Below, in pieces: positions 10,086 to 17,818 of a DNA stretch of 64,000 bases. Numbering within the stretch: the first letter of the stretch is position 1; every line of letters starts with the position of its first letter. The DNA lies in NCBI GenBank assembly GCA_937982115.1, contig CALJNE010000036.1, forward strand, positions 1 through 64,000, in the 5' to 3' direction. The DNA is from an uncultured Bacteroidales bacterium (GTDB lineage Bacteria; Bacteroidota; Bacteroidia; Bacteroidales; ML635J-15). The position numbers and the translations under genes were made by a program. Under the pieces are notes generated by a model. That model did no database searches, was not told where the DNA came from, and saw only the letters and a list, made by a program, of their open reading frames with translations.

Positions 10086-10275
10086 AAAAACTCCAGCCAA
10101 CACACAATATTGGACATTTCTGATGATAAATAGCAGGGAAAATCTGAATGGATTTATGTAAAACTTAAAGGGGAAGAATATAAAACAAACAACGACTTTA
10201 TCTTTAATTCCAATAGCAATACTTTACAACCCACGACTTATTTAAAATTAACATATTGTTCAACTTGTTTGTGAA
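10086..10275 (+). pseudogene. Unidentified coding remnant
   Basis: Frame 10095-10275 reads as protein-like sequence broken by a TAG at 10131. After the stop it runs QGKSEWIYVKLKGEEY and ends at TGA 10273-10275. There is no start codon or plausible promoter. It may be the 3' end of a second lost gene or of the same one. The family is not recognised. The rest of this gap (10276-10461) is AT-rich and holds only the -7 element below. Confidence 0.35.
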
Positions 10276-10438
10276 ATAAATGCTGGCCACAATTAATCAT
10301 TATAATATCTTTGTTTATTACTAGTAACCGGTTTTAAAGCTTTACAGTTCCTGATTCAAAGTACATTCTATTTTGCAATATGTTGTCAATTTTAACGTTT
10401 TATTGGTAAAACATAAGGTACATTACAACAAAATTAAC

Positions 10439-10446
10439 TAACTTTG
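10439..10446 (+). promoter_or_regulatory. -7 promoter element of the DUF4837 gene
   Basis: TAACTTTG matches the Bacteroidota -7 consensus TAnnTTTG exactly and ends 15 bases before the ATG at 10462. No good -33 element is seen at the expected distance. Confidence 0.45.
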
Positions 10447-10461
10447 TAATAAAAAATTTTT

Positions 10462-11469
10462 ATGAATACATACTTAATAAAACGAAGCATTTTATTGATT
10501 GTAATTTTTTCCGGGACATTTTTATTTTTCTCATGTAATAATCCAAAAGTAAAACCGACTCCAACAGCTCATGGCCTTGCGGGAGATATTGTTGTGGTAA
10601 TGCAAAACGAAAACTGGAACAGTGAATTTGGCGATAGCCTCCGGGCTATTTTCGAGCAGGATTGTCCGGCTGTGCCTATGGAAGAACCATTGTTTGATTT
10701 GCATCAGATCCCAAAGGAAAAGTTTAAAGACCAAAATTTGTATCACCGTAATATCATTTTTCTCGAAATAAATCCAAACATCGAAAAACCAAAAATAAGT
10801 ATCATTAAAGATAAGTATGCAAAAAAACAGATATTTGTAAATATTGCTGTTAGAAATCTTCCCGACTATGTTGAATTGATAGAAAAAAACAAAGATGCTC
10901 TTATAAAAGTATTTCTGGAAGCCGACAGAGATCGCTGGGTAGAAACTCTACAAACGCACTATAACAAAACCATAAGTAAACAACTTAGAGACAAATACAA
11001 CATTTCGGTAAAAATTCCCAAAAATTATCAATTATATGAATATCGCGACACTTTTGCATGGATGGGACATGAGACAAGAGATTATACAATGAATATTATT
11101 TTTTACTCCTGGCCTTTGACGGATTCTTCATCATATTCGCCGGAATATCTTATTTCCATGCGAAATTTAGTTTTAAAGGACAATGTTCCGGGACAGCTGC
11201 CGGGAACCTACATGACTACCGAAACAAAATATGATTACCCGATAGTTGAAGTTATTAATCATAATTTTCTTGAAACAGCAATTATGCGAGGATTATGGAG
11301 AGTACACGGCGACTTTATGGGTGGGGCATTTGTCGCTTATTATAAAAAAGATATTCCGAGAAAAAGAATGGTATGCATGGAAGGATTTGTATTTTATCCT
11401 AATAATGAAGTTCGCGATAAAATTCGATTATTGGAAAACTCATTATACACTTTCGACTTGCTTAAATAA
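10462..11469 (+). CDS. DUF4837 family lipoprotein
   Basis: 335 residues. The N terminus is a lipoprotein signal peptide with the lipobox FFSC (Cys25). The rest matches the DUF4837 layout known from Bacteroidota, beginning with GLAGDIVVVMQNENW and ending in a conserved block with GDFMGGAFVAYYKKD. The family is widespread in the phylum but has no assigned function. The protein is expected in the periplasm, anchored to a membrane by its lipid. It is followed after 56 bases by ssb, which has its own promoter. Confidence 0.85.
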   Translation: MNTYLIKRSILLIVIFSGTFLFFSCNNPKVKPTPTAHGLAGDIVVVMQNENWNSEFGDSLRAIFEQDCPAVPMEEPLFDLHQIPKEKFKDQNLYHRNIIFLEINPNIEKPKISIIKDKYAKKQIFVNIAVRNLPDYVELIEKNKDALIKVFLEADRDRWVETLQTHYNKTISKQLRDKYNISVKIPKNYQLYEYRDTFAWMGHETRDYTMNIIFYSWPLTDSSSYSPEYLISMRNLVLKDNVPGQLPGTYMTTETKYDYPIVEVINHNFLETAIMRGLWRVHGDFMGGAFVAYYKKDIPRKRMVCMEGFVFYPNNEVRDKIRLLENSLYTFDLLK

Positions 11470-11480
11470 CATTAAATATT

Positions 11481-11512
11481 TTTCCAAATTATTGAAAATC
11501 ATTTTATTTTTG
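11481..11512 (+). promoter_or_regulatory. Promoter of ssb
   Basis: TTTC (11481-11484), 20-base spacer, TATTTTTG (11505-11512). The -7 part is a perfect TAnnTTTG. The -33 part differs from TTTG by one base. The ATG follows 13 bases after the -7 box, leaving a leader of only a few bases. Confidence 0.6.
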
Positions 11513-11525
11513 TAAAAAAAATATC

Positions 11526-12029
11526 ATGAATCTGAATAAAGTATTACTTATAGGAAGATTAGGAAAAGATCCTGAAGTTAATTATTACAAACCCGACTCT
11601 CCTATTGCTAAATTCGCTCTGGCAACATCAGAATATTATTTAGGAAAAAACGGCGAAAAAATTGAATCAACAGAATGGCATAATATTGTTTGCTGGAACA
11701 ATAACGCCAAATTTGCAGAAAGATACCTCCAAAAAGGTATGCTAGTTTACATCGAAGGCAGAATAGCTACAAGAAAATGGGAGGGTAGTGATAAAACCAC
11801 TAGATATACTACTGAAATTGTTGTTCAGGATATAAAAATCCTCGAAAAAAAATCTGAATCAAGAGAACCTGAAATGGAGCAAAATCAACCTCTAATTGAA
11901 AATCAGGTAACTGTAACTACAGATACAACAGCAACAAATCAGGGAAATGAAGTCATTAACCCGGAAGTCCCTAATTCTAATATTGATTTTACCATTGACC
12001 AGGACAATAATGATGATCTCCCTTTTTAA
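11526..12029 (+). CDS. ssb: Single-stranded DNA-binding protein
   Basis: 167 residues. The OB fold (about 1-105) begins MNLNKVLLIGRLGKDPE and includes EWHNIVCWNNNAKFAERYL and KGMLVYIEGRI, typical of bacterial SSB. A Gln/Thr/Asn-rich linker follows, then the acidic tail DDLPF that recruits replication and repair partners. It coats single-stranded DNA in replication, recombination and repair. gldE starts 16 bases downstream, so ssb-gldE-gldD-PPTase is probably one transcript. I recall ssb near gldE in other Bacteroidota. Confidence 0.97.
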   Translation: MNLNKVLLIGRLGKDPEVNYYKPDSPIAKFALATSEYYLGKNGEKIESTEWHNIVCWNNNAKFAERYLQKGMLVYIEGRIATRKWEGSDKTTRYTTEIVVQDIKILEKKSESREPEMEQNQPLIENQVTVTTDTTATNQGNEVINPEVPNSNIDFTIDQDNNDDLPF

Positions 12030-12045
12030 TTAAAATTTTACAGAC

Positions 12046-13371
12046 TTGGACCCTGAACCGTATTTAAATACCGCAATATTTCTTAATATTTCTGGCAATG
12101 CTGACACATTCACACTAATCAGCATTTTTGCAACTGCTATTTTGCTAATATTTTCCGGACTTATTAGCGGGTCAGAAGTTGCTTTCTTCAGCATAAACAA
12201 AAATGAACTAATAAAACTAAAATCGTCTAAAAGTAAAAATTGTAAACTTATTATAAAAACTCTTGATTCCCCAAACTACTTGCTAGCAACAATTTTAATT
12301 GCAAATAATTTTATAAATATCGCAATAATCATATTGTCCACATACATCACCACAACATTCCTTGAAGGAGTTGAAAATAAAGTTTTAATTATTCTAACTC
12401 AACTTATAGGTGTTACATTTTTAATTCTTTTAATCGGAGAAATATTTCCAAAAATAATTGCAGGTAAAAAGCCTGTTCGATTTGCAAAGATAATGGCTTT
12501 TCCAATTAGAATCTTGTATATTATATTTTATCCGGCCAGTTATATATTGGTTAATTCAACAAAATTTGTAAACAAAAAAGTTGAAGCAAAACATAAATCA
12601 AATATAAGCATCGAAGAACTTTCGCATGCTATAGAATTAGCTTCCGAAGAATTAAAAGAAGAAAAAGAGATGCTTGAGGGAATTGTTAACTCAACAAACC
12701 TCGAAGTCAAAGATATCATGACTCAAAGAATCAATGTTTTTGCAATTGAATATAACTCATCTTTTCCCGAAATTCTGGATAAAATAATTGATGCAGCATA
12801 CTCTCGAATACCTGTATATTCAGAAAACCTCGACAACATTAAAGGAATTCTTTACATCAAAGATTTGTTACCTTATATTTACTTAACAAATAAAGAAGAC
12901 TTTAGATGGCAAAAACTTGTTCGTAACCACTATCTTGTTCCCGAAACAAAAAAAATAAATGAATTACTAAAAGAATTTCAAACAAAAAAACTACATATTG
13001 CTATTGTTGTTGATGAATATGGAGGTGTGAGCGGAATTGTAACTCTGGAAGATATTCTCGAAGAATTTGTGGGCGAGATAAACGATGAATCGGACTTAGA
13101 AGAAAAACTTTATGAAAAAACTGCTGAAAATGAGTATATCTTTGACGCAAAAACATCAATTGTTGATTTTTGTAAATTATTCGACATTGATTACAAAGAT
13201 TTTCAGGAAATAAAAGGAGAATCCGACAGTCTTGCAGGACTGTTGCTTGAAATTAATGGTGAAATTCCCGAAAAAAATAAAACAATAAATGTTCTTAATT
13301 TTGAGTTTTCAGTTGTTGCTGCTGATGAACGAAGAATTAAAAAAATTAAAGTTAAAAAAACTCATGAATAA
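12046..13371 (+). CDS. gldE: Gliding-motility-associated protein GldE (CNNM/CBS/CorC)
   Basis: 441 residues. A CNNM (DUF21) domain with about four membrane segments (about 20-200, including SGLISGSEVAFFSI) is followed by a CBS pair (about 225-345, with SRIPVYSENLDNIKGILYIK and VVDEYGGVSGIVTLEDILEE) and a CorC/HlyC domain to the end. This is the HlyC/CorC family. GldE is the version adjacent to gldD in Bacteroidota and supports gliding/T9SS function in Flavobacterium. The start is TTG at 12046 (MDPEPYL). A DPxP N terminus is typical of GldE, and no in-frame ATG lies nearby. Confidence 0.93.
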   Translation: MDPEPYLNTAIFLNISGNADTFTLISIFATAILLIFSGLISGSEVAFFSINKNELIKLKSSKSKNCKLIIKTLDSPNYLLATILIANNFINIAIIILSTYITTTFLEGVENKVLIILTQLIGVTFLILLIGEIFPKIIAGKKPVRFAKIMAFPIRILYIIFYPASYILVNSTKFVNKKVEAKHKSNISIEELSHAIELASEELKEEKEMLEGIVNSTNLEVKDIMTQRINVFAIEYNSSFPEILDKIIDAAYSRIPVYSENLDNIKGILYIKDLLPYIYLTNKEDFRWQKLVRNHYLVPETKKINELLKEFQTKKLHIAIVVDEYGGVSGIVTLEDILEEFVGEINDESDLEEKLYEKTAENEYIFDAKTSIVDFCKLFDIDYKDFQEIKGESDSLAGLLLEINGEIPEKNKTINVLNFEFSVVAADERRIKKIKVKKTHE

Positions 13372-13930
13372 AATTTCTATTTTAATACTGATATTGTTGT
13401 CGGCATTAATATTCTCTTGTGGGCAAAAGCCTTCGACACCAAAACCCAAAGGTTATTTCAGAATTGATTTTCCTAAACACGAATATAAAACTTATGACGA
13501 CGATTGCCCGTTCAAATTTGAATTACCGGTTTATTCATTTATTATTAAAGAACGAGAAGAATATTGCTGGATGGATATATATTTCCCTAAATATAAAGCT
13601 ACTATTTACTTAACCTATAAACAGGTGAATAACAATCTGGTAGAATTACTCGACGACAACCACGAGTTTATTTATAAACATACAGTAAAAGCTGATGCAA
13701 TAAATGAACGCAGGTTTGAAAACGATTCTGCACAAGTTTACGGGTTTTATTACGAACTCAAAGGAAATACAGCAACTCCAATACAGTTCTTCTTAACCGA
13801 CAGCATAAATCATTTTTTACGAGGTTCTTTATATTTTAGCACATCGCCAAATAAAGACTCTTTAAAGCCGGTAATTGAATTTATTTCCAAAGACATTGTT
13901 CATTTTATGGAATCATTCCGATGGAAATAA
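13364..13930 (+). CDS. gldD: Gliding-motility lipoprotein GldD
   Basis: 188 residues from the ATG at 13364, which overlaps the end of gldE by eight bases. Upstream in-frame codons exist back to 13289 but lie inside gldE. The chosen start gives a clean lipoprotein signal peptide with lipobox IFSC (Cys19). The body, with KGYFRIDFPKHEYKTYDDDCP and YFSTSPNKDSLKPV, matches GldD, a lipoprotein needed for gliding motility and secretion in Flavobacterium johnsoniae. It overlaps the next gene by ten bases, which implies translational coupling. Confidence 0.93.
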   Translation: MNKISILILILLSALIFSCGQKPSTPKPKGYFRIDFPKHEYKTYDDDCPFKFELPVYSFIIKEREEYCWMDIYFPKYKATIYLTYKQVNNNLVELLDDNHEFIYKHTVKADAINERRFENDSAQVYGFYYELKGNTATPIQFFLTDSINHFLRGSLYFSTSPNKDSLKPVIEFISKDIVHFMESFRWK

Positions 13931-14544
13931 ATAATGTTTATAAAAAATATATTGACGACAACTCTGTTCTGGCAATCACAAAAATTGACAAAAACGAGCA
14001 TAAGCTTAGAAATATCTGCATTTTGAGTGATGTTGATTTATTTTTACTTGAACACTCCTCTTCGCCACAAAGAAGACTTGAAATTTTAAATGTAAGATTT
14101 TTATTAAAAGAACTTTTAATTTCGGAAAATATAACTTACAAAAACAGGAAGCCAATTATCGAAAACGGATTTATCAGCATTTCACATTCCGATAAGTATG
14201 CAGGTATAATATATTCTCGTAACAGGCAGTATTCTATTGACATAGAAGAACTCGACGGCAGAATTCTACGAATCTCGAAAAGAGCTTTCAATGAAAGAGA
14301 ACTTGATATCGCTAAAAATGATATTATTATTCTTAATCATTTATGGAACGCTAAAGAATGCGTCTATAAATTAGCTGGGTCAAAAGGAATTGAATTTAAA
14401 ACACAAATCTTATTCGAGGAATTTATCAATCAGGGTTCTGCAATTTTCAGTTTAAATACAAATTCAAATAAAACATTTTTTATAATTTATTTTGATTCTT
14501 TTGACAATCATACATTGGCTTATGCAAAAATTTTAGAAGAATAA
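13921..14544 (+). CDS. 4'-phosphopantetheinyl transferase superfamily protein
   Basis: 207 residues. The signatures of the Sfp/AcpT superfamily are present: ISISHSDKYAGI, the metal-binding Asp in YSIDIEELDGRI (about residue 107), and LWNAKECVYKLAGSKGI (about 141-157, the W-x-x-KE-x-x-x-K block). It moves the phosphopantetheine arm of CoA onto acyl or peptidyl carrier proteins. Two-domain spacing is of the Sfp type, but the chain is shorter than typical Sfp. It overlaps gldD by ten bases, so it is made together with a gliding lipoprotein. Its carrier-protein target is not in the window. Confidence 0.88.
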   Translation: MEINNVYKKYIDDNSVLAITKIDKNEHKLRNICILSDVDLFLLEHSSSPQRRLEILNVRFLLKELLISENITYKNRKPIIENGFISISHSDKYAGIIYSRNRQYSIDIEELDGRILRISKRAFNERELDIAKNDIIILNHLWNAKECVYKLAGSKGIEFKTQILFEEFINQGSAIFSLNTNSNKTFFIIYFDSFDNHTLAYAKILEE

Positions 14545-14581
14545 TATTCTTTCACATGCAAATTTCTCCATCACCTAACCC

Positions 14582-14626
14582 CCAACCAACTAACTAACCA
14601 TCTAACTAACTAACTAACTAACTAAC
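14582..14626. repeat. CTAA tetranucleotide microsatellite
   Basis: Six perfect CTAA units at 14602-14625, preceded by an imperfect run (CCAAC, CTAACTAAC). On the minus strand this reads as TTAG repeats. The sialidase stop codon (TAG, 14622-14624) is inside the array. Confidence 0.9.
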
Positions 14627-15935
14627 ACTCCCTCATCCCTTTTTTTGATTTTTTCTTCTTCTTTTTAACCGGATTTAATTTATTTTCAACAGCACATTTA
14701 ATGTGAGCATCAAGTGGCATATCATAAATTGAGAGAGCATCCTTGCCCTCGGTAGCCCAGATTAAGTCAAAACTTGCGAGTGTTATATTCATAGGCAAGA
14801 ATTGATTTTGAAATTTTGCACCTGCTTCATATATGCAGTGGATAATTCCATTTGGAGACACTGCTAAATCGGAATATCCGGCAAACCCCGAATCAATTAC
14901 TTTTGAAACAGGAAAAGTGTTTGCTTCGTCATAACTTATCCTTAAAGTAAGATTTGATCTTTGTCGTTTGGGAGCAGCTTTAAAATTGGAGGGACGTTTT
15001 GCTGTCCATGGAATCATTCTGGAGTCCGGATTTACAAACAGAATTCTATTTTTCTCCTGATACGGGATCATTGAAAAACGAATCATTGAGGCATGACAAA
15101 TTGGTTCAAAAAAATTATCGGAAAAATAAGGCTGAGACCAATTACTTATCCCATCAGGGCTTATGCTAATAAGTCTTCGGTAATTTATGGATTCGTTTCT
15201 AATATTAAACATAACTTCTCCACTTGTTAATTCTACAGCAGTAGCCTCGTTCGGAAAGACAAGAGTATCATTATGAGGAGAGATTATATCACCTAAAAGC
15301 CAGGATTTTCCGAAATCATCACTATATAAAACAGATGTTATACTGGGATAATGTGCTAAAGTATTGCTGTTTGGATCGGTCAAAGTGGTTGATGACAGCC
15401 AAATTGGAACAATGATTCTTCCATTGCGTAATTGTATTCCATGTCCCGGGCCCGTAGCAACAACTTTCCAATCATATTTTGATCTAAATCCCTCGAAGGC
15501 ATCAGAAATATTTATCGGCACTGACCATGATAGACCTTCATCATCACTATAAGTATAAAAAACTTTCTGATAATTTGAAACATACAATAAATGTATTCTA
15601 TTTGTAAAGTAATCCACAACGGGTACAATGTTCGATGTGTGAGTATTGTATTCATTAAATAACACCCGGGGTTCAGTCCATGAATTACCACCGTCGTAAC
15701 TTGATCTCATAACCACAGAAGAATCATCCCAGTCGCCTCCTTGCCCCTTTCTACCTTCTGTGAATACCAAAATATTATTATGTGAGGTGCAGACTATGGA
15801 TGGTACTCTGTAGATATAAAAACCAAATGTACCTGATTCAAATAAAATTTGTTTCTTAAAAAATCCTTGATCCTGTCCTCTAAGGATTTGTGAAAAAACA
15901 AAAAAAAACAAAAAAATAAAACCGATTCTCTTCAT
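14622..15935 (-). CDS. Secreted sialidase-family protein (BNR/Asp-box, GH33-like)
   Basis: 437 residues. A signal peptide (about 1-20) precedes a six-bladed propeller. The YRVPSIV motif carries the first Arg of the sialidase triad, GDWDDSSVV the acid/base Asp region, and Asp boxes occur at SYDGGNSW, YSDDEGLSW and YSDDFGKSW. Family members release terminal sialic acids from glycans. Whether this one has that specificity cannot be read from the sequence. The C terminus is unusual: after the normal family ending (about residue 410) comes a lysine-rich tail (KKKKKKSKKG) whose stop lies in a TTAG microsatellite. No T9SS sorting domain is visible, so it is probably periplasmic or exported by another route. 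Confidence 0.85.
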   Translation of the reverse strand: MKRIGFIFLFFFVFSQILRGQDQGFFKKQILFESGTFGFYIYRVPSIVCTSHNNILVFTEGRKGQGGDWDDSSVVMRSSYDGGNSWTEPRVLFNEYNTHTSNIVPVVDYFTNRIHLLYVSNYQKVFYTYSDDEGLSWSVPINISDAFEGFRSKYDWKVVATGPGHGIQLRNGRIIVPIWLSSTTLTDPNSNTLAHYPSITSVLYSDDFGKSWLLGDIISPHNDTLVFPNEATAVELTSGEVMFNIRNESINYRRLISISPDGISNWSQPYFSDNFFEPICHASMIRFSMIPYQEKNRILFVNPDSRMIPWTAKRPSNFKAAPKRQRSNLTLRISYDEANTFPVSKVIDSGFAGYSDLAVSPNGIIHCIYEAGAKFQNQFLPMNITLASFDLIWATEGKDALSIYDMPLDAHIKCAVENKLNPVKKKKKKSKKGMREC

Positions 15936-15948
15936 AAAATTGTTTTTA

Positions 15949-15956
15949 CAAAAATA
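15949..15956 (-). promoter_or_regulatory. -7 promoter element of the sialidase gene
   Basis: Minus-strand TATTTTTG, a perfect TAnnTTTG, ending 13 bases before the ATG at 15935. No matching -33 element was found. Confidence 0.4.
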
Positions 15957-16042
15957 ATTTATTTTTGTTATTTAATGTTTTTAACATTATCAACTTTTAA
16001 TTTTTTAAAAAAAATGTTTTCTTTGACCTAAAATAAATTTTA

Positions 16043-17302
16043 ATGGGTTTTAAGAAAAACAAAAAAGCATTAGCCGTCATTCTTATTCTTTTTTTGGCAA
16101 TTTCCGTAACCATAATTGTTATACTAAGAAAACAAACCAGAGAAGAACCGATCTCTGAAATAACAGAACCAGAACCGGAGTTAAAATACGGTATTCCTGT
16201 TGATGATTGGATTATTATTCAAGACACTGTAAGAAAAGGGGATTATCTCGGTACTATACTAAACAAATATGGTATTAGTGCTCAAAAAATTGACAAAATT
16301 GCAAAAATGTCTTCTGATACTTTTAATACAACTATGATTAGTATTGGAAGAATTTATACTGTATTTGCCGACACTATCATTGATTCTATTCCTCAAGCTA
16401 AAATTTTCGTTTATGAAAACACAAAAACAAAATACACCCTATACGATTTCAGAAATCCTGATACAATTATCATACGTAAGTTAGAAAAGAACGTTGACAC
16501 AGTTAGAAGAACTGCTACAGGAGTTATTAACTCTTCGCTATGGAATGCCATAGTTGACAAAGGATATTCCTGGGATATAGCCTTAGCAATGACTAAAGTT
16601 TTTGGATGGTCGGTTGATTTTTATGCTCTACAAAAAGGAGACTGTTTTAAAGTTATTTATGATGAACTTTTTGTTGAAAATGAACGCGTTGGACTGGAAA
16701 GCATTAAAACCGGTATTTTTTATCACAACGGCAAAGAATTTTGGGCAATTCCTTTTGTTCAGGATTCTGTCCTAAATTTTTACGATACTTCCGGTAACAA
16801 TCTACGTAAAACATTTATGACCGCCCCGCTCGAATATACCAGTGTAAGCTCACGTTATTCCCATGCAAGAATGCACCCAATTTTTAATCAAGTTAGAGAA
16901 CATCTTGCGGTAGATTTCTCTGCTCCTATGGGAACCCCTGTTTATGCTGCCTCGGATGGGGTTATCGAAACCAGAACCTATGGTACAGGTGCAGGAAATT
17001 ATGTTGTAATACGTCATAACAGCGTTTATAAAACTGTTTACATGCACCTTTCGAGGTTTGGAGATATTCAGGTTGGACAACATGTAACTCAAGGTCAAAT
17101 TATTGGATACGTCGGCAGTACCGGATGGTCAACCGGACCTCATTTACACTACGAAATTCATGAAAACGGACGAAAAATTGACCCTCTCAGTTTTAAACCT
17201 CCTCCTGCTGAACCTGTGGATTCCGCTCATAGAGAAAGATTTGATAAGGAAAAACAACTCTGGATTAAGGAGCTTAATAAAATAAAATTAGAAGATAATT
17301 AA
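16043..17302 (+). CDS. M23 (LytM-type) peptidase with membrane anchor
   Basis: 419 residues. One N-terminal membrane segment (about 8-30) is followed by a LysM/OapA-like region (about 65-110) and a C-terminal zinc endopeptidase domain. The catalytic motifs are complete: HPIFNQVREHLAVDF (about 276-291, His and Asp ligands) and GPHLHYEIHENG (about 366, HxH). The domain normally cleaves peptide cross-links of peptidoglycan. A complete active site suggests an active enzyme rather than an EnvC/NlpD-type activator. It is divergently transcribed from the sialidase gene with a 107-base AT-rich spacer. Confidence 0.9.
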   Translation: MGFKKNKKALAVILILFLAISVTIIVILRKQTREEPISEITEPEPELKYGIPVDDWIIIQDTVRKGDYLGTILNKYGISAQKIDKIAKMSSDTFNTTMISIGRIYTVFADTIIDSIPQAKIFVYENTKTKYTLYDFRNPDTIIIRKLEKNVDTVRRTATGVINSSLWNAIVDKGYSWDIALAMTKVFGWSVDFYALQKGDCFKVIYDELFVENERVGLESIKTGIFYHNGKEFWAIPFVQDSVLNFYDTSGNNLRKTFMTAPLEYTSVSSRYSHARMHPIFNQVREHLAVDFSAPMGTPVYAASDGVIETRTYGTGAGNYVVIRHNSVYKTVYMHLSRFGDIQVGQHVTQGQIIGYVGSTGWSTGPHLHYEIHENGRKIDPLSFKPPPAEPVDSAHRERFDKEKQLWIKELNKIKLEDN

Positions 17303-17818
17303 TCGAAAATCACCTAAATTCATCTTTACATATATTTATTTTTAGAGCTTTTGTATTTATTAAAAAGACTTTTGTTTAAAAATACTTGCGTTTCAATCTG
17401 TCTATTTTTTTGAGTTTTTAGGATGTTTTTTAAAGAAAATTTTGTTTTGGTTTTGCCTTAAATGATTTTCATGCAATGATTTTTTACAAAATAAATCAAC
17501 AAATTTTCATTTTTCCAAAAATCACGCAGAATTGAAGGCTTTTTGTGATGTTTACAACCTTCAAAAAATGTCAAATTTTCCCCTCCTTGTTTATATTTAT
17601 TGCATTTATTTATAGCTTTTATGTTACTCTTTTGAAACATAATTGAATTTTTTAAATATTTTATTTAAGCCTGGTATTTTTTGTACTTAAACCTATAAAT
17701 ATTTGCACTTTATATCATTGTAAAGTAGCCAAATATCATTACTCTTCAGCAAATTTGACTTTTTTTCTACACCATATTAATTTTACATAAGATGTTCTAC
17801 CGATAAACTGAAAGATAT
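17303..17818. other. Gene-free AT-rich interval with one inverted repeat
   Basis: 516 bases without a convincing gene. It holds a seven-base inverted repeat TTGAAGG (17532-17538) / CCTTCAA (17558-17564) with a 19-base loop but no T-run. A 60-codon minus-strand reading frame over it is probably chance. No consensus promoter is seen close to the next ATG. Confidence 0.5.

Noticed and set aside
9437-10275. Degenerate patch as an insertion-sequence remnant
   Set aside because: No transposase motif, terminal inverted repeat or target duplication was seen; the pieces read as an ordinary decayed secreted protein.
13289-13363. Upstream extension of gldD
   Set aside because: It is wholly inside gldE and would bury the lipoprotein signal peptide.
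12046-13371. gldE as a hemolysin toxin
   Set aside because: HlyC/CorC naming is historical; the gene order with gldD and the CNNM/CBS layout identify GldE.
14582-14626. CTAA array as a telomere-like or phage end sequence
   Set aside because: Only six perfect units inside a normal gene neighbourhood; a simple microsatellite explains it.
17458-17640. 60-codon minus-strand frame in the long gap
   Set aside because: Low-complexity, lysine/asparagine-rich, no promoter or family; more likely chance in AT-rich DNA.
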